Below the pieces are notes generated by a model, which saw only the letters and a list, made by a program, of their open reading frames with translations, did no database searches and was not told where the DNA came from. Below, one piece after another: positions 1 to 13,500 of a DNA stretch of 64,000 nucleotides. A program made the position numbers and the translations under genes. Source of the DNA: Astropecten irregularis (Eukaryota > Echinodermata > Asteroidea > Paxillosida > Astropectinidae). Each line of letters starts with the position of its first letter. The first letter of the stretch is position 1. The stretch spans positions 10,002,614 through 10,066,613 of the forward strand of contig OZ020258.1 of NCBI GenBank assembly GCA_963971285.1, given 5' to 3'.

Positions 1-509
1 CTATACAGATGCAGTGTAAAAATCCATTTGTCACCATTTTGCAAGTTTGCATTGAGATAAGGTGAGATATTTTGTTGAGATGATCCAGGGACAGTTATCC
101 GTGTCCTGGGGGAGGGGTATAATTTTGAAAAAGTTTTGAACCCAGATGGTCAGATGGTGCCTACATGCAAAATGGTGGCATCTATGGACATCTTGTCCAG
201 TTGACATGAGTGGGTTACATATACTTACATGTCTTAGGCGGTTGTCTTCGCATACTTCTCTGAAGAATGGATCTTCTTCAGCACGGCATATGTGTTCAGT
301 TGTTTTTTTAGGGCAATTAGAATTTTCGGGGGCATTTGGTCGAATCGGGGACATTTTCAGGGACAATTTGTCATCGGGGACGGCCCAGTCAAATCGGGGA
401 CTGTCCCCGGAAATCGGGGACGTCTGGTCACCTTACATTGAGATGCTCTTTGTACTGTATTATATGACAGTTGAAGATATTCTTCTTCTTTGCTTGATTG
501 CATTTCTAG
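1..509. other. 5' end of window: intron of the PDE gene
   Basis: No gene or known family recognised. Positions about 340-425 hold several short copies of ATCGGGGAC, a local direct repeat. The two ORFs that cross it have no coding character. Confidence 0.6.
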
Positions 510-674
510 AAAGGTGTAACGCTCCATGACAGAAAGAAGTTACTGAATGAGCTAACTCAGGATTTACAGCATTATGCCAGCCGTGTACGCATCCTTCAGG
601 AGATGGCTAAATGTGTGGCATCTCAGATTCAAGCAGATGGATTCACTCTCTATCTTGTAACAGAAAGTGGCGAG
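510..674 (+). CDS. PDE10A: PDE exon 1 of window: start of GAF-A
   Basis: 165 nt, phase 0 to 0, acceptor tttctag, donor gtaagt. Encodes the linker helix and the first GAF-A strand; [14 protein letters not shown] parallels the ADGFALYFLGE stretch of PDE10A. At least one more exon must lie upstream because no start codon context is present. Confidence 0.88.
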
Positions 675-3600
675 GTAAGTTTGACTTGAACTTCATCAGT
701 TGTACGTTAATAATAATAGTAATAATATGAAAATTTTTAGTGCGCCTTTTCCACAAAAGTGATCAAAGGCGCAAAAAAGTACATTAGGCTTGGGCGATTC
801 CAAATTTGTAATTGGAATCGCGATTCCACTTTGTCAGTTTGTTGAGGAATCGATTCTGTGAATTGATCGATTTTGAGTTTTGAGTTTCGATTCCAAAATG
901 CGCCGAGCCATTCTTGGGTTGTTGGATCATTGAACCAACTGAAAATGATTCTGACATTCTTCAAAGAAATAAAGCCTGGCTGATTTTTTTACGCATCGAA
1001 GAACTTTAAAGCATGCGGCACTTACTGTCTGTGTTTTGTCTGCAAAACCACAAACAGTGCTGTTTCGATATGAACTACGCACGTCACCTCCAGAAGTTTG
1101 CCTTTATTTCAATGTTATTTTTGCTGGGGAAAATGGGAGACTTTGGAGAACCGGTCTTCAAGTCAACAGTGCACGTGCACACACGCGCAAAACAACGCGT
1201 GCATGTTCACAATTGCGCAAGCATGGTTTGCGCGTGCTCTGTTGACTCTAGACCGTTTCTCCAAAGTCTAGCTCCCATTGGAATCGATTCTGAGTGGAAT
1301 CGCAATTTCAGCCTGGAATCGGAATCGATTCTGAAAATGCTGGAATCAGCCAAGCCTGAAGTACATGTAAATCAATGAAAATTGAACAATAGAAAGAAAC
1401 AAAAGAAGACAGTAATTCAAAGAAAGTTAGAAAGATAGGGTCACCATGCCAGTGCCCAAACAGCAGTATGGGGATACGTCTGTCCCATCAACGGGTAGAC
1501 CTAACTAATTAATTTGGCCTAAAACCCGTCGACATCGATAATGTCTTGATGATCTTTTCCGGGGACAGACGCCTCTAACCCTACCTACGTAATTATCACT
1601 CTAACTACCTGACACGGTGACCTACGAAATGTAGAGAATAGAAAAAAGGAATACTGGAACATATTAATGCATTAGCAAATGCTAATCTGAAAAGAAAGGT
1701 TTTCAGCTTAGAAGGAGTTAAGTCTCTGTTCCTGTCGAATGTGAAGAGGCAAAGCGTTCCACAGCTAAATAAGGAGCTGCCACAGAAAAGGACCTTGTGG
1801 ACAACATCTTCCCGCTGGGATAATCCAAAAGGGGCCCATTATTTCCTGACCTGAGTTGATACCTGCGTTCTCTCCTAACAGTGATAAGCTCTTGTAAATA
1901 CTTTGGAGAGAGTCCAAAAAGAGATTTAAATGTTAGCAATACGATCTTTTAAAAGTGATTTCTGAATTGAATAGGCAGCCAGTGAAGTTGACAAAATACG
2001 GGTGTTATATGTTCAAACCTCCGTGTGTTTGTAACAAGTCTGGCAGCTGCATTCTGGACCCTTTGTACATGTAGTTTTGCTAGTTGCCTTGCTGGCAGAC
2101 CATACAATCACCTCGGTCGGCGCCGGTCGAGGACATCCGACACTCATTAGCCTTTCTGACCGGCACTCGAGATGAAAAATCTTGTTGTCGACCGGCACAA
2201 AAAATCTTGAAAAAATCACAGAAAATGCATTGGTTGCAACATACATGAATAATTGCTGTGTTTTTTGGGTTCACTGAAAAAAACAATAAGATGTGGATTT
2301 GGAGACAAATTTGAAAATATCAATAGGGCTCCGCGCTCGTGACGTCACATTTAGAAGTTGTAACAAACGAATCGCACATTGCCCCATTAACTTACACGTA
2401 AACGTTGTAATGTTTGTCCGAACATCCGGGTAACTATAGCTGTCCGATATAAAGGTATTCTATAAATAGCTCGAGCATGGAGCCCATTTGCTGTGTTTGT
2501 TTTCACTGAAAGACCAATAAGATTCGGATTTGGAGAAAAATTTGAAAAGATCGATTGACCAGATATCGCCTACATGTACAGTGTATAACAAAACAGAATA
2601 TGGCCGACACACTCACATACATGTACGTACGGACTTGCATTTAGCTACCATGTATTATCTCCAGGAGCCAATTTCATAGAGCTGCTTAGCACAAAAAAAT
2701 GCTTAGCACAAAAATAGCTTGCGCAATAAAACAAACCACCATTGAAAAATTCATTTGATATTCATGGTCAGCGAACAACAGCCAAAGAACAATTGCAAGT
2801 GATACACAACACACGAACATTTGGTTGTTAACCCTGTTTTTACTAAGACAGAAATGTCATGCTTTGCAATTTTTTGTGCTAAGCAGCTCTATGAAATTGG
2901 CGAGGGGCGAAAGCTCTGCTTGCTACGCTTCACAATAAGCAAATTTGCTAAATTCTGATTAGGAAAACGTGATCATGATCATGTGCAATGACACTTATAC
3001 ATCAGTTTACCTTTATAGTACAGTACAGGATTGGTAACAAACAAAAACAGAAATTTTCACAAATTTACCTATAAAGATTGACATAAACGTTTATGACAGG
3101 AGGGAATAATGTACCGGTATGCATTTGACATGTTTGTTAGTAGGCCCTATGTTGATTTAAGGAGTTGAATTTGTAGCTCAAACTTGATTTTGGTTAGCGA
3201 GAGCAAATCACTCTCCTAAATTCTCTACGTTGATTTGAGGAGAGCGATTTCCAGCTCTCCTCATTTTTATTAAAATGAAGGCCTGTTCATCAGTAAAAAC
3301 CTTTCACAAGAAGGCTTTGCAGCCTTTGGATTAAGTACGGTATGAATGGAAAAAATAACAATGTATGGAGTTTACCTCGTCAACAGAAAGCATCTCTCCA
3401 AATTTCTCTTTCATACCAATGCATGAGAGGATACGTACATTGAATTTCATCCTTGGTTCGAGATAATTCCTTTTGATTTGAACTGTAGCGGCATGTACAT
3501 AATGAATTAAATTCAAAGCCTTCCTAGCGTATTATTTTTGTGTGTGTTTCTTCTTATAGAGCAGCACGTATGTAAACAATTCAAACATTTTTGTCTTTTT

Positions 3601-4557
3601 CATTTTGTTTGGTGTATATAGGAGCTATATGAGTACAAGGAGGAACACAAAGGGTAAGTGGCATTTTGTGCAGGTTGTTATTGATATCAGACTTTGTATT
3701 GCAGTTTCATTCAGGCTTGAATGATAGAATCGACCCTGTCTTGTCTCGTGATAATGGCTTGGTTGCCTTTGGATACCAATGTGAGATGTGACTATTCGCA
3801 ATGTAAACCGCAGTTAACAGGATTCTGAGGAATGTCAGATGAGTCCTGGACTCTGAGACAAGTCAACTCCATCTCTTGCCGCATGTGATCTGCGCAATGC
3901 GCATGTTCACATTAATTTACACAAATACTGGTAACGTGTTTCCCGTTTTAATATCTCGATGCATTTAAAACCATTTCTTCTCTAGATAGAGCACCATGCT
4001 CAAATCCGTCGATTTTTGCACTTGTGGCGATGGCCGTCCATCGAGAAAATAATATATTTCGGTGTTCGTAACTATCATCCACGTCCGCATCGGTGAAGGG
4101 CAAGCCTAATTTGCATATTAACTATCTTGTTTTTCTTCAAAGTTTATCGAAACTTCTTCACTTGTTTTTCCCCCAAAACACCATGTAAGAATCATAATTT
4201 CGCACTTCTATATCGTTCGCACTTCCCGTAAGGTCTCAACGTTTCAACTAGCCTGCTCTAGTCCTCATTAGGAGACTTCAAACTATGGCTGACCATTGAA
4301 TTCTTATTGTGTTCCTTTTAACATTGACAGAGAGGAACCGAGTGTAACCTGGCCTATAGAAAAGGGCAGATCATTAGCGGGATATGTGGCTAGTTCTCTT
4401 CATACAGTCAACACAACTGATATATCCACAGTAAGAAATCTTTCAGTATATTTTGTTTATCAATGTTTTGGACTTTTGTAATGACAGGTGTTTTTGTACC
4501 ATGTGCTGTTTTGAAGTGTCTTGTATGAGTCATAGGGCGTTTATGAAACGGATGCTT

Positions 4558-4591
<34 letters not shown>

Positions 4592-7500
4592 TCAGGCTCA
4601 GGCTCAAGCTCAGGCTTAAGCTCAGACTCAGGCTTAGGCTCAGACTCAGGCTCAGGCTCAGGCTCAGGCTCCAGCTCTCTGACATCCATATGCTGAAAAT
4701 ATAGGTTGTGGTTTTTCATTGAATCTGAAGCTCTGTTTTCCCTTTTCAAACCAGAGAATCTACTTCAGAATCGCAGCCAAAAGCCTATAGTTTTGATACC
4801 CGTTATTTCAGAATGGATTCACAAAATGGAGCTGGAGCCTGAGACGGAGCCTGTCAGCCTCCGTTTTGTAATGCCCATGAATTCTATGTGGAAGAAAATT
4901 ATTTACATGTACTGTTTATTAAAAGGTAGTATCATACTTTGGTAAGAAACAAAAACAAAAATGTTCACGGATTTACGTATAACTTACAGGGTGTAAGTTA
5001 TAAATTAATTTACATTTTTTCCGCCTGAAATGGTGTATTTATCCAGAAATTAGTAAAAGCAACAGCCGGAAATATTTTTGATCTTTAAAAGATAAAAAGA
5101 ATAATGGTGTAAAGATTAAAATAATTCAGTGGGTGTTTTTCACTTTCTGAAAAAGTGGGCACCGTATGGGACTGGGAATTTCACAGATGACTGTTACTGT
5201 ATCTGTCATGATATTTTTGCCCATGAATCTGAATTTCTTTGTCAAAACCAAAGTATGATATTACCTTTAAAAGATAAAAAAATAATGGTGACAGATTAGA
5301 ATAATTCCGTTGGTGGTTTTTCAAAAAAAAAAACGTATTTCTAAACCCACCGTATGGGACTGGGAGTTTCACAGATGACTGTTACTGTATCTTCCTTGAT
5401 ATTTTTGCCCATGAATCTGCATTTCTTTGACAAAAACCAAAGTATGATATTACCTTTAAACAATCTTTAGCTATTAATTCACACAAGTGAAATGTCTTTG
5501 GGTCCTTGCAAATGACCATTGAGACTGATGTCCAGTCCAAGGACATAAGCTCTAGTGTTTTTTTGTTCTGTCCCTTTTCATCATCAGACATCCAAGCACA
5601 GTGCTGAATCTGTAAAGTGTGTTGCTAGATTTTAATTCAATGACAAAAAAAGCATTACCGTACCTTCTGTTCTTATTTAGGTTTCTTATCATGGCGTGTC
5701 CTTGCGTGCACTTACTGTATCCACTTGCTACACAGGGACACTATGTTAATTTGTACACAGAAAAGAGGAATACTATTGTGGTGCAGCTGGCAAATATTGT
5801 CAATACAATATCTGCACCTGCTTACAGTACTTATAATTAAGAGGTTAATGGTTAACTCCTAACTATGGCTAACCATGGCATTTTAGGAGTTATAGTAAAT
5901 GCAATATTCTGTTTTTTTTTTCCTTTACCGTGATTTTGTGTTGTTTATTGGATTCAATTATTTAAGCCCCTTCATGATCTAATTCTGTTCATTTTAATAC
6001 CAAATTTGTATATTTTTGTGGAAATGTGACCGATTTGTGGTTTAAGGTAGTATCATACTTTGGTAAGCTAGAAACCAAAACTGACATGTTCACAGATTTT
6101 ACCATCTTTATACCCTGTAAGTAATAGGAATTGAACATTTCTGTTTTGGTTACCTATCAAAGTATGATACTTTCATACTTTGGTAAGACACCAAAACAGA
6201 AATGTTCACAGATTTACGTATAACTTACAGGATATGAAGATGGTGGTGGTAGAAACATACCGTTAAAATGTTTCCGCCTGAAATGGTGTATTTATCCAGA
6301 AATTGGTATAACAACGACCGAAAATCTTTTGAGGAAGAATCTTTTAAAAGATCAAAAATAAAAGAGAAAAGACTTTAGAAATACTGTGGCAGTTTTTCAC
6401 TGTTTTCTCAAAAAGTTGGCACTGTATGGGACTGAAATTTTCACAGATGACTGTTACTGTATCTGTCTAGATATTCTGTATTTCTTTGACAAAAACCAAA
6501 GTATGATAATTACCTTTAAATTCTATGAAAAGGTAGTGTCAGAACATGAAAATGTCCGTATTTTAGAGACATGCGTACTGGCCACATGGGTGAAGGGATT
6601 CCACTAAAAATTGGCATGCATTCATTACTCATTGATACCTACTTGCCATACCAAGTTTTGTAAAAAATCGAAGGATCTAAGGTAAAATAGTGCGTTGGTC
6701 TGACATGGAATGACCCATAGGCATTGTCAAGAGCATGCAAGTTAGGTAGAAACTCATTTGTATTTATTCATCAATGAAAATGACAAATGGGCGTCTTTTG
6801 ACCTTTTTTCTTGTGAGGAGGGATTTAGGCCAAATTTCATGTGAGCCTACATGTACATCATTTAGATACAAAAATTGCAAAACAGTACAGCCATGCAAAT
6901 GTGTATTGCATAATTAAATTACATGATCCTACAATAATCTGTGAAGACATATATAAACCGGCTCCAGCTCCTGCTCCGGCTCCTGCTCCGGCTCTGGCTC
7001 CGGCTTCGTCTCTGTTTTCATACGCTGAAAATATAGGTTGTGGTTTGCCATTGAAGCTGAGGCTCTGTTGTCTTTTTCAAACCAGAGAATCTATACTTCC
7101 TAACCGCAGCCGAAAGCCTCTATTTTGATACCTGTAATTTTGAAATGGATTCACGAAATAGAGGTGGATCAGGAGCCGAGCGTTGAGAAAGGCCGCCCTT
7201 ATAGGTTGATTTGTCAGGCTGCTCTAAGACATCCTTGAATTGCAAGTCCACATCATGGCCATTACAATTAAGATGCTAGAAAATTGGTCTCTTTAACAGT
7301 GGCGTCGCCAAGGGGGGGCCAGGGGGGGCATGTGCCCCCCCTGGAAAACCTCGTGCCCCCCATTTGAGATTTGGGTTGGTGAAAAAAAATATAATATATA
7401 CTATTGTAGTGCCCCCCCAACAATTGCTAGTGCCCCCCTTGTGCCCCCCCAGACTCAAAAGTCTGGTGACGCCACTGCTCTTTCATTATAAACATTTCTG

Positions 7501-10500
7501 TTAATAATGCACTTTCCCTTTAGAATTCTTTATTTTTTGGTGATGGAATGTGTTGTTGAATATTAACATGTTTATTTGTTTGCTTCAGGCTGACTATCCA
7601 GAGGGAGTAGTGGCAGATGGTGTAAAAGTCAATGCAGTACTTGCTCTTCCTGTTGTTCAAGCCAATGAGGATTTAGTGGGTAAGCTTTCCTCTTGGAAGT
7701 AACATAGATGTTACATCTAAAGCTGTGTTCCCATTGGACTTTTTTTTTCCCGCGGCCACGCGGTAACTTACCGCTACATTCCTTCATGTCAATCTACTGT
7801 GCGTTCCCACTTGGACTTTTATTTACCACCGCGGACAGTTTATTGGCCGTAATAAGTGCACACATTGCGGACGGTGGACAAACCACCTTTGACCCGAGCA
7901 GGATTGACTCATATCTTGACTTAACTTTCGCGCGTCGGCATTAATTCTTTCCAGTAGACACACACGGCATTAGATATAAAACCGAAATATTAATTTCTAC
8001 TCATAAAAGCATCCATGAAAAAGACCAACGTGTCACCGAGACAATAAAACAAGCTAGCCGCCAGCTAGATGACAAGAAAATGGAGTAGCAAAATTTAAAA
8101 GGCGCCGTACTTTCCGTTGAGGAAATACTGACGGTGCCAAACACGAACTTGGCCTACGTCACACATGACTATATAGCAAGCAAAACAGTGAACAGCGGGG
8201 AACCGTAGTGCAGCAATGTGAATCTAAACATTATTTGTAAATGGCCTGAATTTAACGCTCACAGTATTTTCCAGCGTCTTTTGGAGAGTTTTTGGACAGT
8301 TACTGGCGTACAAACAGCGTGTGCACACAGGAGACCGGTAGTTTGCTGCCCTCTATCGACAGCCCCGCTCTCCAAAAATCTCCCATTATGTATGAAGTAC
8401 GATTGTAATTGCCAAGGGAAATAAAATATGTTTGAAATGTTTATGTTTGATTTCTTTATAAAAGGAGTGATGGAGTTCTACCATGGTAATGGTCATGGAC
8501 ATAGAGCATTTACAGAGGAAATGCAAGAAGTAAGCATCATTAATTATCTGTGTCATTCAAGCTTCTTATTGACCGATCCGACAGCACGAAATACTGTCTG
8601 CCATTACTGGTGTGTCCCCGTCCGTATTTTGTCCGGCAACAAAATAATTTACGTCTGCCGGAGTCTATAATTGCAGGGTATATGTCCCATGATTAGGGAA
8701 CGTACACCCTGCAGTTTTAAGTGCAGCGGACGTAAATCCTTTTGTTTACGGCGGGCGGGGACACACCAGTAATGGCAGGTGTTTCCTACCTCCATGGTCG
8801 CGTCATCGGATTGGTCTATGCAGTAATTTGAGCACACGGTTTAGAATGGCGCCCTCTTTTGATTAAAACAACAAACTGCGGTGGTGTCAGTATATTATTT
8901 TGTACACCGGCAAAAATGTGGGTGCTGTTCTGTGACCTTTACCAATCATGTAATATACCTTTAATGTTCTATCACAATGTGTTAAAGGTATAGTATCATA
9001 CTTTTGGTAAGAAACCAAAACAGAAATGTTCACAGATTTATGTATAACTTTCAGGATATAAAGATGGTGCTGGTAGAAACATACCGTTAAAATATTTCTG
9101 CCTGAAATACTGTGTTTATCCAGAAATTAGTCAAACAAAGACCGAAAACATTTTTGATCTCAGGGTAAGATCAAAGCCATTCTTAGTATGTTTTATAAGA
9201 AAAATTTAGTCAGGTTTTCGCTATTTTCTCGTGGCTCAGATGTCAGATTGAGCTCAAATTATCACAGGTTTATCATTTCATGTCCATGTTTGATCTGACA
9301 AAGTGTGAGTGCAGTCCTGTGATGACCTTTACCAATCATGTATTTATACCTTTCATATCTCTTTTTTATATGTGTACAGACAGCTAGTGCATTCCTCGTG
9401 TGGGCAAGTATTGCAGTCCATTATGCTCAGGTATGTTATTATTTTTATTATTATTATTTATGAATGGTAATGACACCAAGGATTCCTCAAAAGTGCCCAA
9501 GGCACTGTAGCTCGAAAGCCTGAGGAAACCTGTTATGGAAAGATGATGAGAAGAAGGTACAGTTTTAGAGGTGGGAGGAAAACCCCAGAGTAATATTCTG
9601 GGTAAAACCCACGGAATCAGGCAGGGACTGAAAATCCAATCCACTTGTGGACCAAGTCGGACTTGAACCCGGTCCACAGAGGTGAAAGGCGAGGGAAAGA
9701 ACCGCTATGTCAACCTGACTCCCCTAAATGTGGATGCTGTTAAATATCAAGGGCATTTGTTTCATGCACAAGATCCGTGATCCTGGGGCCAATTTCATAG
9801 AGCTGCTTAGCACAAAAAAATTGCTTAGAACAAAAATAGCTTGCCCAATAAAACAAACCACCATTAAATATTCCATTTGATATTCATGGTCGGCAAACAA
9901 CAGCCAAAGACCAAATTGCAAGTGATACACAACACACGGAAATTTTGTTGTTAATCCTGTTTTTACTACTTAGACAGAAATGTCATGCTTAGCGAATTTT
10001 TTGTGCTAAGCAGCTCTATAAAATTTGCCCCTGCTGATCCGGATCCCATTTTTAGCATCCTGCTTGGGACGTGGATCTGCTAGATCACGGATCTTGTGCC
10101 TGAAACGAACAGGCCCATAGTATTCATACTTGTTTTCATTACAGCCACTTTTCTCAGTATTAAAGGCAGCGTACAGGATTTGCAAGGCCTCCAATTTTTT
10201 TTATTGAGTTTGAGACAGAAAATTGACTCAACTGTTTGTAAACAGTTCAAATAGTCACCATGGGAAATCTTGATTCATCAGATGCTGTTTTTTTTCAAGG
10301 AAATTTAAGATTTAGTGTCTTTCCAAAGATCGCATTCGAAAGCGTGGTTGGTGTAACCGTGAAGGATTCGGAGGGGGGCAAGATTATTTCGGTCGCATTT
10401 CTGCTATCCAGATGAACAAAGCGTAAAAAGGTACATACATGAAACAACGTCTGTAAGGAAGTTTAAGACCTTCACTTTTGTTTAAGTACCAAATTCAGCC

Positions 10501-13500
10501 AAAATGCACATCTTTGCAAATCCTATATGCGCCCTTTAAGGAATAATAACCATGTAATGAATCATTTATCATGGCATTAAATTGATAAAGTTCTATGTTT
10601 GGATCAGTCAATCCATGATGATTTGTTTGCGTGGGCATTTATTAAGTCCTTGCATTAACAAAATTGGAATTTAATCAGATTACTTTGACTACATGCCTAT
10701 ATGATTGCTGTCTACACAATCCTAATACTGTATAATGTTATGCTATATGTAAAGTGAATGGGTAATGAAGTTTCTGCATTGATTTTACATTGTGATGTAT
10801 TTGCAGATGTACGTCAGCATGAGCAAACAGAGAAAGTTGAATGACTTCCTTTTAACGGTCACCAAGTAAGTTTGACGTTTCTCAATTAAAATTGAAGAAA
10901 AGGTATCCCTAGCTGCTGCCGCGCGGACGCGCGAAATTGACCAATCAACATCCTCCGTCATGATCCTGACGGAAATGTTCTCAAAACAGATCTGATTGGC
11001 TGATATGCCGCGTTGCATAAAATTTGCATACACACGCATGTATCAGACGTTTGTACGTAGTGACACGGAGTAGAATGGGTGATACTCAGACTAGTCTGAA
11101 AGTTCATGGCTTGCAGAATCCAATTGTTTCATCACTCAATCATATCTGTCTCATAAAGTTTGCAGAAACCAGGGCAATAGATTATTAATAATTCCAAAAT
11201 CATGATCACATCAGTTGCATTGCTTCATTCCTTATAATTTTGATTGGAAGTAATTTATGAAATTTTATTGAAAAAAATATCTTGGCGGTGTGTGTGTGGT
11301 TTCATGGCTTCTGACTACCAAATAAACAGATGAAAAGATAATTGACTATAGTAGTTACCACCAACGTACGGCTGGATAGCTCAGATGGCAGAGCGCCTGT
11401 ACAGTATTCAGGAGGTCGCCGGTTCGAATCCCTCTCCAATTAATTTTTCTTTGTTCACTTTTCAATGACTTTAAATTCAGTCAGTTTCCCTTGTGGTTAT
11501 TTGATGATTATATTAATTAAAAAGCCGTATCCTCTTTGAGTGATCCCCCATGTACTGTTCCCAGGTTGCAGCATTGCTTCGCGTATCGGTGAATAATCCC
11601 TGGGATATGGTGGTGTGTGCGTGGTTTCATGGCTTCTGACTGCCAAACGAACAAAGATAATTGACTATTGGTGTCACCCCCAACGTAGGGCTGGATAGCT
11701 CCATTAGGAGAGCGCCTGTACAGTATTCAGGAGATCGCCGGTTCGAATCCCTCTCCCGTCAATTTTTCTTTGTTCAATTGTCAATGAAAAATATCATTCT
11801 AATATGTGCTTTGTGCAATGTTGTAAATTGTAAATGACCTCTGAGTTGACCTGCTTCGTCATATTTGTATATTTGTCTTTTTCAGGTCTGTTTTTCAAGA
11901 TATAATCAGCATGGACACGGTCATCATGAAAATCATGGTAGGCATCATTATACACACACACATTCCAACAGTGCATATGAGTACACATGGGCAGGTGCAC
12001 AACGTCCAACTTTAAATATCTTTGTGAAATGTGCATTTTTGGTGCATTTTTAGCACTGTGTGTTTTTACTGTGCATGCACTTGGACTTGGACTCATACTT
12101 TTGTACTCGGACTCGGCCCTGTACTCTGCCTTGAATGTACTCGTACTTGAAACTCTGGACTTGGACTCGTCAACAATGTACTCGGACTCGGCCGAGTACT
12201 CAGACCTTGAAGTACCAGGGATGAAATTTCTCAGATTCAAATCTGATTTCAGTTTCTTTTGTTTTGGATTTCAGATTTTTTTTCCTCACAGGCTGTTTTC
12301 CAAAAATATAGGAGATTTTCAGATTTCAGACTTTTTATGCTCCCTGTCAGCTGTTTTCAGACATTTTTATCATTGGTCAATCTCATCCCTGAAGTACTCG
12401 GAGTACTCTGTACTGGGATCTGAGGACTCGACTCCAACACTGAAGAAAATCAATAGGATTGGTCATAAGCCATGATGAAAATACCCAGAACAGAAAGATC
12501 CTACTTCATTCAAATCTCCAGTATGGCAATTACAATGGAATGAACGGTCGAAGATCATAATGCCCTCTGTAATCCTATTTGTCTGAACGAAGGTCAGGAA
12601 GAGATTATGCAGTTTCATCCTATTCAAAAAACAATTTTTTTGTCGATATATTGTCCTTTCTTCCGGCTTTGTATGAGAAAAAATATTGCATACTGAGTAG
12701 TTGCTCTATGTAGGCTTAAAAATTCAATGTCTAGGAGAATAAAAGCATGGACATTTATTTGTCATGTTGACAACCTTGGGAGAACTTTTCATGTAATTTT
12801 TGGCGAGCTGCTGCGAAGCCATTCGTCGGGCCAAAACTAAAACAGAAATGTTCACAGATTTACGTATAACTTACAGGGTATGAAGATGGTGGTGGTAGAA
12901 ACATACCGTTACAATTTTTCCGCATGAAATGGTGTATTTATCCAGAAATTAGTAAAACAACGACCGAAAATCTTTTTGATCTTTTAAAAGATCAAAAATA
13001 AAAGAGAAAAGACTTAAGAAATACTGTGGTCGTTTTTTACTTTTTTCTCAAAAAGTGGGCATCGTATGGGACTGACATTTTCACAGATGACTCAGTGTAA
13101 CTGTATCTGCCTTGATATTTTTGCCCATGAATCTGCATTTCTTCGAAAAAATCCCAAAAGTATGATATTACCTGTAACTGATCTGTTGGAAGTAAATTGC
13201 TTCATTATTTTTGTATTGTTTATACAGAATTTTGCGCAGAAGTTGGTTTCAGCAGATCGTGCTTCATTGTTTCTTGTTGATAACAAAACCAGGGAACTAT
13301 ATGCCAGGATTTTTGACGTTGGTAACGGCATAGGAATGCAGGTGGTGGAAAAGGAACAAAAAGAAATCAGGTACAAATAAACTAACCACATTCTTGGCAG
13401 GCGCGGTTCTAGAGCCAATATTTTGTGGGGGGCGTGCTAGAAGAGCTCAAACATTTCTTGGGGGGCTAGAAGACCAACATTTTTTGGGGGGGCTAGAATA

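Noticed and set aside
4408-4749. Glu-Pro repeat ORF (minus) and Leu-Arg repeat ORF (plus)
   Set aside because: Translation of the GGCTCA microsatellite in family F.
11371-11442. Functional tRNA gene
   Set aside because: A and B boxes are present but the anticodon arm is malformed and the sequence recurs as part of a longer dispersed element.
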